From: Thermoanaerobaculia bacterium
GTDB taxonomy: Bacteria; Acidobacteriota; Thermoanaerobaculia; UBA5066
DNA length: 51,200 nucleotides
Reading direction: 5' to 3'
NCBI GenBank assembly: GCA_022071945.1
Contig: JAJVIN010000016.1
Coordinates: 1-51,200 of the forward strand
Under the pieces are notes generated by a model. That model was given only the letters and a program-made list of their open reading frames with translations, did not search any database and was not told the DNA's origin. Positions 36,427-45,929 of the stretch are shown in pieces. A program made the position numbers and the translations under genes. Each line of letters begins with the position of its first letter. Position 1 is the stretch's first letter.

Positions 36427-36872
36427 GATTTCTCCCTGGTTGACCGGCTCTCGAGGATCTTCTGGTCCCGCTCGAGAAGGTCGGCGAGGGACGTGTGATC
36501 CAGGATCGAGGCGGCAGCGTTTCGGACGTCCAAGAGAAGGTCGAAGAGGGCGGGATGCCGGGTCTCGGAAGCCACCCTGGCCGAAAGCCCGCGGGCGTCG
36601 CTGAACGGCGCGAGCGGGCCGTCGACGAGCCGGACGATGTCCCCGACGAGGATCTCGGACGGGGCGTGGTAGAGGCGGTATCCGCCCAGCCGTCCTCTCG
36701 TGCTGGTGACGAACCGGGCGTTCCTGAGGGTCGCCAGGATGCTCTCGAGGAATTTGACAGGTATTCCCTCGGCCGCGGCGATCTCCTGAACCGAGGCGAG
36801 CCCCTCGCCGTGCTTCTGGGCGAGGAAGACCATGGCTCGGAGAGCGTAGAGACCGCGGTGCGAGACCTTCAA
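36423..36872 (-). CDS. Rrf2-family transcriptional regulator, no Fe-S cysteines
   Basis: Rrf2 proteins are winged-helix dimers. The product is 149 residues and starts at a TTG at 36872 ([20 protein letters not shown]). The wing region [20 protein letters not shown] is typical. It contains no cysteine at all, so it cannot carry the [2Fe-2S] cluster of IscR, NsrR or RsrR; this resembles the CymR class that controls sulfur metabolism. It is the first gene of the sulfate-transport operon and probably regulates it. A TATCC-N5-GGATA site lies only five bases upstream of its start codon. Confidence 0.88.
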   Translation of the reverse strand: MKVSHRGLYALRAMVFLAQKHGEGLASVQEIAAAEGIPVKFLESILATLRNARFVTSTRGRLGGYRLYHAPSEILVGDIVRLVDGPLAPFSDARGLSARVASETRHPALFDLLLDVRNAAASILDHTSLADLLERDQKILESRSTREKS

Positions 36873-36876
36873 GAAA

Positions 36877-36891
36877 TATCCCTATCGGATA
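36877..36891 (-). promoter_or_regulatory. Candidate Rrf2 operator, TATCC-N5-GGATA
   Basis: The inverted repeat TATCC-CTATC-GGATA lies 5 bases upstream of the Rrf2 start codon, with a further GGATA at 36896-36900. An AT-rich block of this kind stands out in the GC-rich sequence. On the - strand it reads TTATCC...GATAGGGATAT, which may combine a -10 element and a repressor site. If the TTG start is right, the leader is very short. Confidence 0.45.
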
Positions 36892-36958
36892 AGTAGGATA
36901 ACACTGCCGCGGTGCGGGCGGTCAACAGGCAGCAAGGGCGGGGCGGGCCGCCGAGCGG

Positions 36959-38416
<1,458 letters not shown>

Positions 38417-38426
38417 GGTGCCGCGC

Positions 38427-39305
38427 TCAGTTTCCTTCCTCGAGCATCGAGATGGCCTTTTTCAGGCTGATCTTCATACGAGAAAACGAGCTCGCCAGCA
38501 TCGCCACTTCGTCCTTGCCAGAGATAGCGACGTCTTCGGCCTCGAAGTTGCCGAGGGAGACCTCGTCCGCCGTCCTCGCGAGCCGCCGGATGGGACGGAC
38601 CACGATGAAGTGGAGGAGCAAGTTCATGACGACGAGAGTGAAGACGAAGATGACGAGCAGGGAGGTGATGAGGGCGCGCATGGCATCCTCCGCCATCTTC
38701 AGAGGCACCGACATCGGGACGGAAACGAGCTGAGCGCCGATCACCTCGTTCAGCTTCCAGCCGAACCCGTTGTTCGCCCCGTACATCTTGATCATCGAAG
38801 CCGGGGCCGCCTCGGGCGTCGAGTGGCAGGTCAGGCACTTGGCGTCCTTGATCTGGATCGGGTGGCTGAGGTAGAGCGACCGGCCCTGGGGGGTGTCGCG
38901 TTCACCCACGATCTCCTTCTTCTTCTCGTCGTTGCGGAAGGCATTGACGATATCGGCCTCCCACTCGACGGTCCGGTCCCGGGGATTCGTCGGGTTGAGC
39001 GTCGCTTCCTTGTAGGCGTATTCGGGGTTGGTCTGCCTGAGGTAGGCGAAGATCTCGGTCGCCGAGTAGGCGGGCACGGTCTGGGGAATGAACTTCTCGG
39101 CGAGCTGGTACTCGACCAGGGGTTTGACCTGGTTCACGGTGTAGCTGCGGACGGCCTGAGCGGTTTCCATCATGATCCGGGCGTTCGCCAAGACCTGTTC
39201 CCTCGCGTTCCTCTGCATGGTCTTCGAGGAGACGATTCCCGCGGGGATGAGAGCCCCGCAGAAAACCAGAAGAAGGATCAGATTGAACTTGACCAGGAGG
39301 TTCAT
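38427..39305 (-). CDS. Membrane haem-c sensor (DUF3365/Tll0287-like) with HAMP and no output domain
   Basis: The product is 292 residues. A first membrane segment lies at about residues 8-26, a periplasmic sensor domain at 27-205, a second membrane segment at 211-235 and a HAMP domain at 236-285 (VVRPIRRLARTADEVSLGNF). CLTCH at 157-161 is a covalent haem-c motif, and the surrounding TVNQVKPLVE and YLSHPIQIKDAKCLTCHSTP fit the DUF3365/Tll0287 family of redox sensors. The protein ends soon after HAMP with no kinase, cyclase or chemotaxis output. The kinase gene starts 10 bases downstream. Ligand could be O2, NO or redox state. Confidence 0.88.
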   Translation of the reverse strand: MNLLVKFNLILLLVFCGALIPAGIVSSKTMQRNAREQVLANARIMMETAQAVRSYTVNQVKPLVEYQLAEKFIPQTVPAYSATEIFAYLRQTNPEYAYKEATLNPTNPRDRTVEWEADIVNAFRNDEKKKEIVGERDTPQGRSLYLSHPIQIKDAKCLTCHSTPEAAPASMIKMYGANNGFGWKLNEVIGAQLVSVPMSVPLKMAEDAMRALITSLLVIFVFTLVVMNLLLHFIVVRPIRRLARTADEVSLGNFEAEDVAISGKDEVAMLASSFSRMKISLKKAISMLEEGN

Positions 39306-39454
39306 TCCGCGATCTCTCTTTCTCGAAAGATGAAGCGCCCTTGCCCCCAGAAGCGGCCAGGGCGGAACTCTATTTCGATACCAAACCTAACAAAATACCC
39401 GGTCCCTCGCTTGGAGGGAAGAAAAACCTGTCAGGTCCGGGAGAGGGAAGGAGG

Positions 39455-39733
39455 TCAGAACCCCCAGAGCGCGAGCTCGTCGATGAGGCGGGCGATCTTC
39501 GGGTGCTGGACCATTTCGGAGTGAAGCCAGGAATTGGCCTTGGCCAGAACGTCGAGATGCTCCCTCACCTCGGTGGCGTCTTTTCGAAGGGCCGCTTCCC
39601 TGAGCTTCTCGATGGTCTCGGCATCGCCGCCGGCGGCCCGATCGCCCAGGTCGGCCTTCAGGGTATCGAACGCCTCGTGGACCCGCTGCTCGTGGTCAGC
39701 CTTTCCGGCTCCCTTTTCCTCTTGATCCGTCAT
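39455..39733 (-). CDS. Small acidic helical protein, unknown function
   Basis: The product is 92 residues with no signal peptide or membrane segment. It is rich in Glu, Asp, Ala and Leu and should be almost wholly alpha-helical (TIEKLREAALRKDATEVREH, then LDVLAKANSWLHSEMVQHPK). It has no cysteine and I do not recognise the family. AGGAGAGAACGG lies just upstream of the ATG, so translation is likely. It lies 149 bases upstream of the haem-sensor gene on the same strand and may belong to that transcript. The ~200 bases on its other side (39734-39935) hold one CCGAAGG/CCTTCGG hairpin and no gene I can support. Confidence 0.6.
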   Translation of the reverse strand: MTDQEEKGAGKADHEQRVHEAFDTLKADLGDRAAGGDAETIEKLREAALRKDATEVREHLDVLAKANSWLHSEMVQHPKIARLIDELALWGF

Positions 39734-39935
39734 CCGTTCTCTCCTTCGATGGCTCCGCGAAAAAGACTAGCACCTGCCGGCGGAAACCCCGCCCCTGGAT
39801 GATGCCGATAGGGCTTCCCCCCACGAGGCGCTCCTCCCGCGGCGACCCTGCCGATCGACTCTGCCGAAGGGCCTTCCCTTCGGATCGTGCGTGAAACTCT
39901 CTTTTCGCGCCCGGCAGCCAAGCTGGCCGGTTGAA

Positions 39936-41813
39936 TCAGCGTTTCCGGCCGAACTCCTCCCGCAGAGACTCCGCGTCCCACCCAGCATCCCGGCTCAGCC
40001 CCGGCTGGTCCCGGTCTGCCCGCAGCATCCGTTCGAGGTCCTCGATTCGTCTCCGCACGGCGCTGAGATAGCCAACGTCTCTTCGCTGGGCCGTGAGTTC
40101 CCGCAGCGACTCTTCATCGTGCTCGAGGAACTTCTGCGCCGCCCGCCGGCTTTCGTAGGCGCGGAACCCGAGGAGACGCATCGCATCCGTACCCAGCCGG
40201 AGCGAGGTGTCGAGGGACTCGCGATAGACGTGATCCACCCCGGCCTCGATGAGATCGTGAGCGTCCGCCCAGTCGAACGCCCGCGCGAGGATGACGAGCT
40301 GTGGAAAGTGCTTCCTTGCCAGGTGAACGAGAGCGAGAGTCTTCTCCGGACTGTCGAGCGCGATCACCAGGAGCCTTGCCCTCTCCGCACCCGCCGTGTG
40401 CAGCAGGTCGTGGCGGGTGGCGTCTCCGTAGTAGACCGTCAGTCCCATCCGCCGGAGCAAGTCGACACGGTCCGAGTCGTGGTCGAGCACGGTCGTCTCC
40501 ACTCCGTTGGCGCGGAGCAGACGCCCTACGGTCGCTCCGAAGCTCCCGAATCCCGCGATGAGAACTGGGGACTCTCCCTCCACTCTATCGTGCTCGCGCC
40601 GCGGTCCCTCCCGGGTGCCCAGCCGCGGCTGTACCAGGCGCTCGTTGAGGAGAAGGAGAAGCGGAGTGATGGCCATCGAGAGGGCCACGACCGCAACGAG
40701 CGGAGAGGTGATCTCCCTTGCGAGCACGCCCTGCTGCGTCGCAAACGAGAAGAGTACGAAGGCAAACTCGCCGACCTGTGGCAGGCCGAAGGCGAAGAGG
40801 AGGGCTTGGTCTTGGCTGAGCCCAAACGCCCGGGCGAGGATCAGCAGAACAGCGAACTTCACCGCGACCACCCCTCCCACGAGACCGAGGATCAACCCTG
40901 GACGCGCACCGATGAGGGCAAAGTCCACGGACGCTCCGACGGAGATGAAGAAGAGCCCGAGCAGGAGCCCCTTGAATGGCTCGATGTCGCTCTCGAGTTC
41001 GTGGCGGTACTCGCTGTTGGCGAGGACGACACCTGCCAGAAACGTCCCGAGGGCCGGGCTCAGGCCGACCTGAGTCATCAAGAGCGCGATCCCGATGACC
41101 AGCAGGAGAACGGCGGCGGTGAAGATCTCACGAAGCCTCGTCCGTGCCAGGGCGCGGAAGAGCGGACGCCCCAGGTAGCGTCCTCCCAGGACGATGACCG
41201 AGACGGCGGCGAGAACCATCAACGTCTTCGCCCATCCGGGGAGCCCGGCTGAAAGCCCGGAAGCGTCGTGCGCGACTCCGGCCGCCGAAGTCTTCGCGGT
41301 GGAAAGCAACGGGACGATCGCCAGCATCGGGATCACCGCGATGTCCTGGAAGAGAAGGACCGAGAACGAACTCTGACCGCCCGCCGTCTTCAGCAGCCCC
41401 TTCTCCTGCAGGGTCTGGAGAACGATGGCCGTCGAGGAGAGGGAGAGCGTCATGCCAGCGGTCAGGGCTGCCTGCCAGGGAAGACCCGCCGCCACCCCGA
41501 TTCCCGCCAGGACCAGCGTCGTCGAGAGGACCTGCAGGCCACCCAGACCCAGGATCGGGGCGCGGAGCCTCCAGAGGAGATTCGGCTCGAGTTCGAGACC
41601 GATGACGAAGAGCATCATCACGACACCGAACTCGGCGAAGTGCATCACGTCCTGCCCCTCGCCGCCGAGGAGTCGAAGACCGAAGGGCCCGATCACGACG
41701 CCCGCGAGGAGGTAGCCCAGGACCGAACCGAGACCGAGCTTCTTGGCCAGCGGAACCGTCACGACCGCCGCGAGGAGGTAGACGAATGCCTGGAAGAGAA
41801 GACCGCCACTCAT
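39936..41813 (-). CDS. kefC: Glutathione-regulated K+/H+ antiporter, KefC type
   Basis: Kef systems release K+ in exchange for H+ during electrophile stress, gated by glutathione adducts. The start ATG at 41813 overlaps the kefF stop and gives 625 residues. The CPA2 exchanger domain has about 12 membrane segments; the regulatory loop YRHELESDIEPFKGLLLGLF matches KefC (ESDIE) more than KefB (EIAIE). The C-terminal NAD/glutathione-binding KTN domain starts PVLIAGFGSFGATVGRLLRA. A cytoplasmic tail of about 60 residues follows. The frame that opens at 42191 is kefF shadow. Confidence 0.9.
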   Translation of the reverse strand: MSGGLLFQAFVYLLAAVVTVPLAKKLGLGSVLGYLLAGVVIGPFGLRLLGGEGQDVMHFAEFGVVMMLFVIGLELEPNLLWRLRAPILGLGGLQVLSTTLVLAGIGVAAGLPWQAALTAGMTLSLSSTAIVLQTLQEKGLLKTAGGQSSFSVLLFQDIAVIPMLAIVPLLSTAKTSAAGVAHDASGLSAGLPGWAKTLMVLAAVSVIVLGGRYLGRPLFRALARTRLREIFTAAVLLLVIGIALLMTQVGLSPALGTFLAGVVLANSEYRHELESDIEPFKGLLLGLFFISVGASVDFALIGARPGLILGLVGGVVAVKFAVLLILARAFGLSQDQALLFAFGLPQVGEFAFVLFSFATQQGVLAREITSPLVAVVALSMAITPLLLLLNERLVQPRLGTREGPRREHDRVEGESPVLIAGFGSFGATVGRLLRANGVETTVLDHDSDRVDLLRRMGLTVYYGDATRHDLLHTAGAERARLLVIALDSPEKTLALVHLARKHFPQLVILARAFDWADAHDLIEAGVDHVYRESLDTSLRLGTDAMRLLGFRAYESRRAAQKFLEHDEESLRELTAQRRDVGYLSAVRRRIEDLERMLRADRDQPGLSRDAGWDAESLREEFGRKR

Positions 41814-42424
41814 GACCGGGCCCCCGCAGGCTCCGTTTTGGGGCGGATCGCGTCCAGGCTGGGCGCGGAACGCCACGCCTGAAGGTCGACTCGATCGTCG
41901 AGGAGAGCCTCGAGCATCTTCGAATAGGCGCGTGCGGCCTCCTCGATGTCCGCCTCGGTCATCCGGTGCGTTCCCTGGATCAGATAGGGCGGCAGGAACT
42001 CCATGCCGCAGAGAGATGCTGTCTGCTCGATCGGGGCGAGGAACTCCCGGATGGTGTGCCGGTTGAAGCCGTCCCGCCGGTACGCCTCCGCCCCACCGCC
42101 GGTCGACAGGACATTCGCCATGCGCTTGCCTCGCAGGGCCGTGCCCGCGGTCCCGTACGCCCAGCCGTGCTCGAGGACGAGGTCCTGCCACTGCTTCAGG
42201 AGCGCGGGCGTGCTGTACCAGTAGAACGGGTGCTGCAGAAGCACCAGGTCGCTTAGAAGCAGGAGTTCCTGCTCCTTGCGGACGTTGACGTTGAAGTCCG
42301 GGTAGCGCTCGTAGAGATCCTGGAAGGTGATTCCGTCGCGGCGGGGAATCCGCTCGATCAGCTTCCGGTGCACGCGAGAGCGTTCCAGGGCCGGGTGCGC
42401 GAAGAGCAGGAGGATGCGGGGCAT
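41810..42424 (-). CDS. kefF: Kef ancillary flavoprotein (KefF/KefG-like quinone oxidoreductase)
   Basis: KefF binds FMN and activates its KefC partner, and reduces quinones. The product is 204 residues with a flavodoxin-like fold: ILLLFAHPALERSRVHRKLI at the N terminus, YPDFNVNVRKEQELLLLSDL, the FMN-contacting HPFYWYSTPALLKQWQD and HGWAYGTAGTALRGKRM, then STGGG. These match KefF closely. The stop overlaps the kefC start by four bases (ATGA), so the pair is co-translated. KefG belongs to the same family; KefC as neighbour favours KefF. Confidence 0.88.
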   Translation of the reverse strand: MPRILLLFAHPALERSRVHRKLIERIPRRDGITFQDLYERYPDFNVNVRKEQELLLLSDLVLLQHPFYWYSTPALLKQWQDLVLEHGWAYGTAGTALRGKRMANVLSTGGGAEAYRRDGFNRHTIREFLAPIEQTASLCGMEFLPPYLIQGTHRMTEADIEEAARAYSKMLEALLDDRVDLQAWRSAPSLDAIRPKTEPAGARS

Positions 42425-42534
42425 GGTGCGATGGTATCGAGCCTGCGCCGCTCTTTCACGCTGCCGTCCCGAACGGACAACGCTCGTTCAGGTCCTCTTC
42501 GCGAGGGGACCGTGGAGTGGATCCGAGGTCAGTC

Positions 42535-43329
42535 CTACGACGGACCTCGAGGTCTGCGCTTGATCTGAGCCTGCACGTGCTGGCCCCATTCCCGGGCCGA
42601 GACTCCTCCGGGATACGCGACACGCACGCGCCCCTCGAAGTTGAACGGTATGTAGCCCTCGTTTTGCGAATACTGCGTCTTCGTGCCTCCCTCGGCGGGC
42701 CGTCTGACGGAATCGGCCATCCGCTGCATCAGGAGGGCCCCGTTTGTCCCGCCGCCCACGGAGCACCCCATCAGGTCGACGCATCCGAAGGCAGCCAGGA
42801 TGTCTCCGAGCTGAGAGAAGGTCCCGGAGAGCTGGGGCATCATCGCCGCCGTGAATCCGGCCTGGTGCTCGAACATCGTGCCGTCGTGGCCGGCGGCCAC
42901 GTTCTGCGCCCCCTCGCCCCCGTGCGAGTAGAAGCGCACCATCGCACAGACGCCGCTGGCCCCGGCCAGATCCAGAGCCTGCCCCACGGCCGAGGCGATG
43001 GCGTTGCACTGTCCCCACATGGTGATCACGTCTCGGGCTCCGGCACGGTTCAAACCGGCTGTTACCCTTTCTCGCTGAGCGGGGTCCTCGGCGTCGACGA
43101 TGTTGATGACCCGATACCCCGTGATTCTCTCGATCGCCTGCCAGGTACTGATTCCCACTTGGCCATCCGCCGTCAGGCGAACGTCGGACCGCCGCTGAAA
43201 TGCCCGAACGGCTTCTGCTGTCTTCGGACCGAACGAACCATCGATTGAAAGATCCGCGCCCAGCTCACGCAAGATTCCTTGGATCATGATGACACGTGGA
43301 CCCGTGTTGCCAGACTTGATCAGAAACAT
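42535..43329 (-). CDS. Peptidoglycan-binding domain fused to a caspase-like (DUF4347-like) domain
   Basis: The product is 264 residues with no signal peptide or membrane segment. Residues 5-70 look like a peptidoglycan-binding (PG_binding_1) domain (DGSFGPKTAEAVRAFQRRSD). The rest has a clan CD-like pattern: a strand ending in FYSHGGEG with His136, and LMGCSVGGGTNGALLMQRMA with Cys189 about 53 residues later, as in DUF4347, CHAT and related caspase-fold domains. That His/Cys pair would be a catalytic dyad. Substrate and location are unknown; PGBD modules without signal peptides also occur in contractile-injection effectors. Function is inferred from pattern only. Confidence 0.65.
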   Translation of the reverse strand: MFLIKSGNTGPRVIMIQGILRELGADLSIDGSFGPKTAEAVRAFQRRSDVRLTADGQVGISTWQAIERITGYRVINIVDAEDPAQRERVTAGLNRAGARDVITMWGQCNAIASAVGQALDLAGASGVCAMVRFYSHGGEGAQNVAAGHDGTMFEHQAGFTAAMMPQLSGTFSQLGDILAAFGCVDLMGCSVGGGTNGALLMQRMADSVRRPAEGGTKTQYSQNEGYIPFNFEGRVRVAYPGGVSAREWGQHVQAQIKRRPRGPS

Positions 43330-43416
43330 GCTCTGATTTTAGTCCAATCGCGGATAGTGCGGACTCGTGAGGTACAACGTCCGGGTGACCTCAGCCGTGG
43401 GTGAGCCCGGGCTGGC

Positions 43417-44454
43417 CTAGCTCGCTTCTCTCAGTTCCTCCATCGCCACGGGCGCCGCAACGCTCACGCCTCCTCTTTCGGCACGGACCACCCGGGACCA
43501 GAGCGAAAGGCTCGGATCGAAGAGGAATCGGAAGAGGAGGCGCGTCCAGGACCGGTGACTGAAGAGCGCGTCATAGACCTCTGGCACTTCCCTCTTGACC
43601 GCCGGGAGCCTGTTCCAGGGTACCGACGGGAAGTCATGGTGTTCGTTGTGGTAACCGACGTTGAGCGCCAGCACGTTCAAGAATCCGTAGTAGCTCGTCG
43701 TCTCCTGGCTCCCATGAACGAGATAGTGCTCCTGGATCCACCTGGCTCCCAGGGGGTGCAGTCCGACGGAGAAGAAGAAGGATGCGCCCAGGAACAGAAG
43801 TGCCTTGGGTCCCAGGAGGAAGAAGACGAGGGCGTCGTACGCGAGCTGCGCCGCGATGTTGACGGCGACCCACCCGTCGAAGAGCCGGATTTCCTTCAGC
43901 CGTGCGGGCCTCGTGACCTGGAAGACCGGGAACAGGAAGAGCCACAGAGCCTTCCCGATCGCCGTCCTTCCAACGAGCCGCGCCTCCCAAACGCCCGGTA
44001 TGTCCGCATCCAGCTCGTAGACGCCCTGAAAGGCGTGATGCTTGAGGTGGTATTTCTGAAAGGAGACCGCGCTCGGCAGGAGGTGAGGGAGATTCGCCAG
44101 GATGGCGAGCGCCCGGTTCCAGACGCCGCCGCGGAAGACCAGATTGTGAGCACACTCGTGGATGAGGACCCAGAGCGTGTGGCTGACGAAAGCCCCGCAG
44201 CAGAACGCAGCGAGGAGAATCAACCAGATGGACTCCTCTCGAAGAAGCCACGCCGCTCCCGTCTGAACGCCGACGAGGAGCAACACGAGCAGAGCGCTCC
44301 ACGGATTGCGTCCGGCCAGGCCCCGGATCGCCGGGTGCTTCCGGAGGAGCTCCCGGCCACGAGGCGCGTGCGGTTCTCGCGTGGTGGAACGGGTGAAGTC
44401 CCTTCGGGTAGGGCCGGATGGCTCCGGAACTGGCGGGCCGGCGGAATCGGGCAT
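43417..44454 (-). CDS. Fatty acid desaturase close to sphingolipid delta-4 desaturase (DEGS)
   Basis: This is a 345-residue integral membrane di-iron desaturase. The three His boxes are HECAH (99-103), HLKHH (136-140) and HNEHH (269-273). Far beyond the boxes it follows animal dihydroceramide desaturase DEGS1: EPHAPRGRELLRKHPAIRGL, then HPLGARWIQEHYLVHGSQET and NVGYHNEHHDFPSVPWNRLP correspond to DEGS1 text such as QETYSYYG and NVGYHNEHHDFP. Several hydrophobic segments are present. It could add a trans double bond to a dihydroceramide-like base or hydroxylate it. No sphingolipid synthesis gene (SPT, CerS) is in the window. It is transcribed alone. Homology is strong; the substrate is inference. 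Confidence 0.88.
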   Translation of the reverse strand: MPDSAGPPVPEPSGPTRRDFTRSTTREPHAPRGRELLRKHPAIRGLAGRNPWSALLVLLLVGVQTGAAWLLREESIWLILLAAFCCGAFVSHTLWVLIHECAHNLVFRGGVWNRALAILANLPHLLPSAVSFQKYHLKHHAFQGVYELDADIPGVWEARLVGRTAIGKALWLFLFPVFQVTRPARLKEIRLFDGWVAVNIAAQLAYDALVFFLLGPKALLFLGASFFFSVGLHPLGARWIQEHYLVHGSQETTSYYGFLNVLALNVGYHNEHHDFPSVPWNRLPAVKREVPEVYDALFSHRSWTRLLFRFLFDPSLSLWSRVVRAERGGVSVAAPVAMEELREAS

Positions 44455-44697
44455 GCTTTGGTCCTAACCAGGGCATTCTAGCTGCCTCATGCGGGCGCCG
44501 GGCGTTCTGGCCATCACCGGTGGAGAACGGAGGCGCAACCGAGCGACCATCGAATCGATGAATACGAACTCCACGCCTTCACCCTCGAGTGCAGCCGGCA
44601 CGTGCCGCGCTACACCGACGGTCCTGTCAGCTCGTCTTCCAGAGGATACTGGCGGGCCACCTCGTGGCTGGCCTGCTATCGTGACGGAGATAAGTCC

Positions 44698-45297
44698 ATG
44701 CTGTCCTCAGGTCGTCTTCTCTCCGCCCTCGTGCTCTCGCTCGCCCTCATGCTCGCGGCCGTCGCGGGCTGGTGGGTGGGACGGCGAGCAAGCACGCGAG
44801 TGGAGCCCTCGATTTCCTCCGCTCCGGTCGTGACGGCTGTTCGCGACATTGCCAGGCTCGCGACCGTGGAAGTGGAGGTCGCCGACGTGATCCGGTACGA
44901 GGAAGTCCGGACGATCGTCGTCTTCGACATCCCGAAGAACGCGACCCTCAGGCTTCGCGGAACGGTGACGGGAGGCTTCGATCTGGCGAAGGGGTTTCGC
45001 GTGGACGTCGAGGAGAAGACGCGGCTTCTCCGCGTCCATTTACCGCCGCCGGAGATCCTCACGGTGGATGCGCGCATCGAGTGGTTCGACGAGAAGTCGG
45101 GCTGGCTCAACCCGATCACGCCAGAGGACCGGACCCGCTGGAGCACGTGGGCGCGCGGAGCCCTCGGACGTGCTGCGAAAGACGCCGGGATCCTCGAGCA
45201 AACGAACCGCCGCGGAAGAGAACTGCTCTCCCGCGCGGCGGGCGCCTTCGGCTGGACCGTACGCTTCGAGCCCCCCGGGCCGGTTCCGAAAGGCTGA
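44698..45297 (+). CDS. DUF4230-family membrane-anchored protein
   Basis: The product is 199 residues from the ATG at 44698, eight bases after GGAGA. An N-terminal membrane anchor (LLSALVLSLALMLAAVAGWW) is followed by a periplasmic domain. The DUF4230 pattern is present: RLATVEVEVADVIRYEE, then LRLRGTVTGGFDLAKGFRVD and LRVHLPPPEILTVDARIEWF. Function of the family is unknown. The frame from 44602 extends upstream but without a ribosome-binding site or match. It is divergent from the desaturase; the 243-base gap between them holds no other gene I can support. Confidence 0.82.
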   Translation: MLSSGRLLSALVLSLALMLAAVAGWWVGRRASTRVEPSISSAPVVTAVRDIARLATVEVEVADVIRYEEVRTIVVFDIPKNATLRLRGTVTGGFDLAKGFRVDVEEKTRLLRVHLPPPEILTVDARIEWFDEKSGWLNPITPEDRTRWSTWARGALGRAAKDAGILEQTNRRGRELLSRAAGAFGWTVRFEPPGPVPKG

Positions 45298-45417
45298 GAG
45301 CGGGTACGGACGCGGGAATCAGCGCACCCGGAAGATAGAATCGGAGAAAACCAGGTTGCCTGCTCCCTCCATCCGGCGAGACCGGGCTGCCTCACCGACA
45401 CCCGTAAGGAGATCGCG

Positions 45418-45891
45418 ATGGGATTCTTCAGCAAGATCCTCAACACGCTCGGATTCGGCGGTTCTGCGGGAGCTCAGGCTCCCGCGGGAGCTCAGGCTCC
45501 CGCCGCCGCTCAGGCTCCCGCGGCAGCTCCGGCCCCCGCGGTAACGCCCGCGGCTCCGGCGCCCGCTCCGGCAGCGGCCGCGCCCGCGACTCCGGCGAGT
45601 CCCGTCCCCGCTCCGCCGGCTCCGGTCACGGTGATCGATGTGGTCGGGCAGCTGGAGCAGCGCGCAGCGGCGAATCCGCAGAAGTTGAACTGGCGGACCT
45701 CGATCGTCGACCTGCTCAAGCTCCTGGAGATCGACAGCAGCTTCGCGGCTCGCAAAGAGCTGGCGGTGGAGCTGGGCTGTCCGGCCGAGCTCATGGCGGA
45801 TTCCGCGAAGATGAACATGTGGCTGCACAAGACCGTGCTCGCGAAGCTCGCCGCCAACGGCGGAAACGTTCCGGCCGATCTGCTGGATTGA
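45418..45891 (+). CDS. DUF3597-family protein with Ala/Pro-rich linker
   Basis: The product is 157 residues. It starts MGFFSKILNTLGFG, continues with an Ala/Pro repeat region (residues 17-70) encoded by 18-base repeats, and ends with a helical C-terminal domain (VIDVVGQLEQRAAANPQKLN, WRTSIVDLLKLLEIDSSFAA) ending GGNVPADLLD. This matches the DUF3597 pattern, which is often next to stress-related small proteins; function is unknown. No signal peptide. A GGAGATCGCG ribosome-binding region precedes the ATG. A YidB-type gene follows 38 bases later. Confidence 0.8.
   Translation: MGFFSKILNTLGFGGSAGAQAPAGAQAPAAAQAPAAAPAPAVTPAAPAPAPAAAAPATPASPVPAPPAPVTVIDVVGQLEQRAAANPQKLNWRTSIVDLLKLLEIDSSFAARKELAVELGCPAELMADSAKMNMWLHKTVLAKLAANGGNVPADLLD
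45466..45519 (+). repeat. 18-bp tandem repeat in the DUF3597 gene
   Basis: The unit GCGGGAGCTCAGGCTCCC occurs perfectly twice (45466-45483, 45484-45501) and once diverged (45502-45519). Each unit contains the inverted repeat GGGAGC-TCAG-GCTCCC and encodes AGAQAP. It can expand or contract in frame. Confidence 0.85.
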
Positions 45892-45929
45892 GCCCGCCTG
45901 GCATTCACCAAAGAGAGGGGAACAAGACA

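Noticed and set aside
39864-39883. CCGAAGG/CCTTCGG hairpin after kefC
   Set aside because: A 7-bp stem with 6-base loop, but no T tract on the - strand, so it is not called as a terminator.
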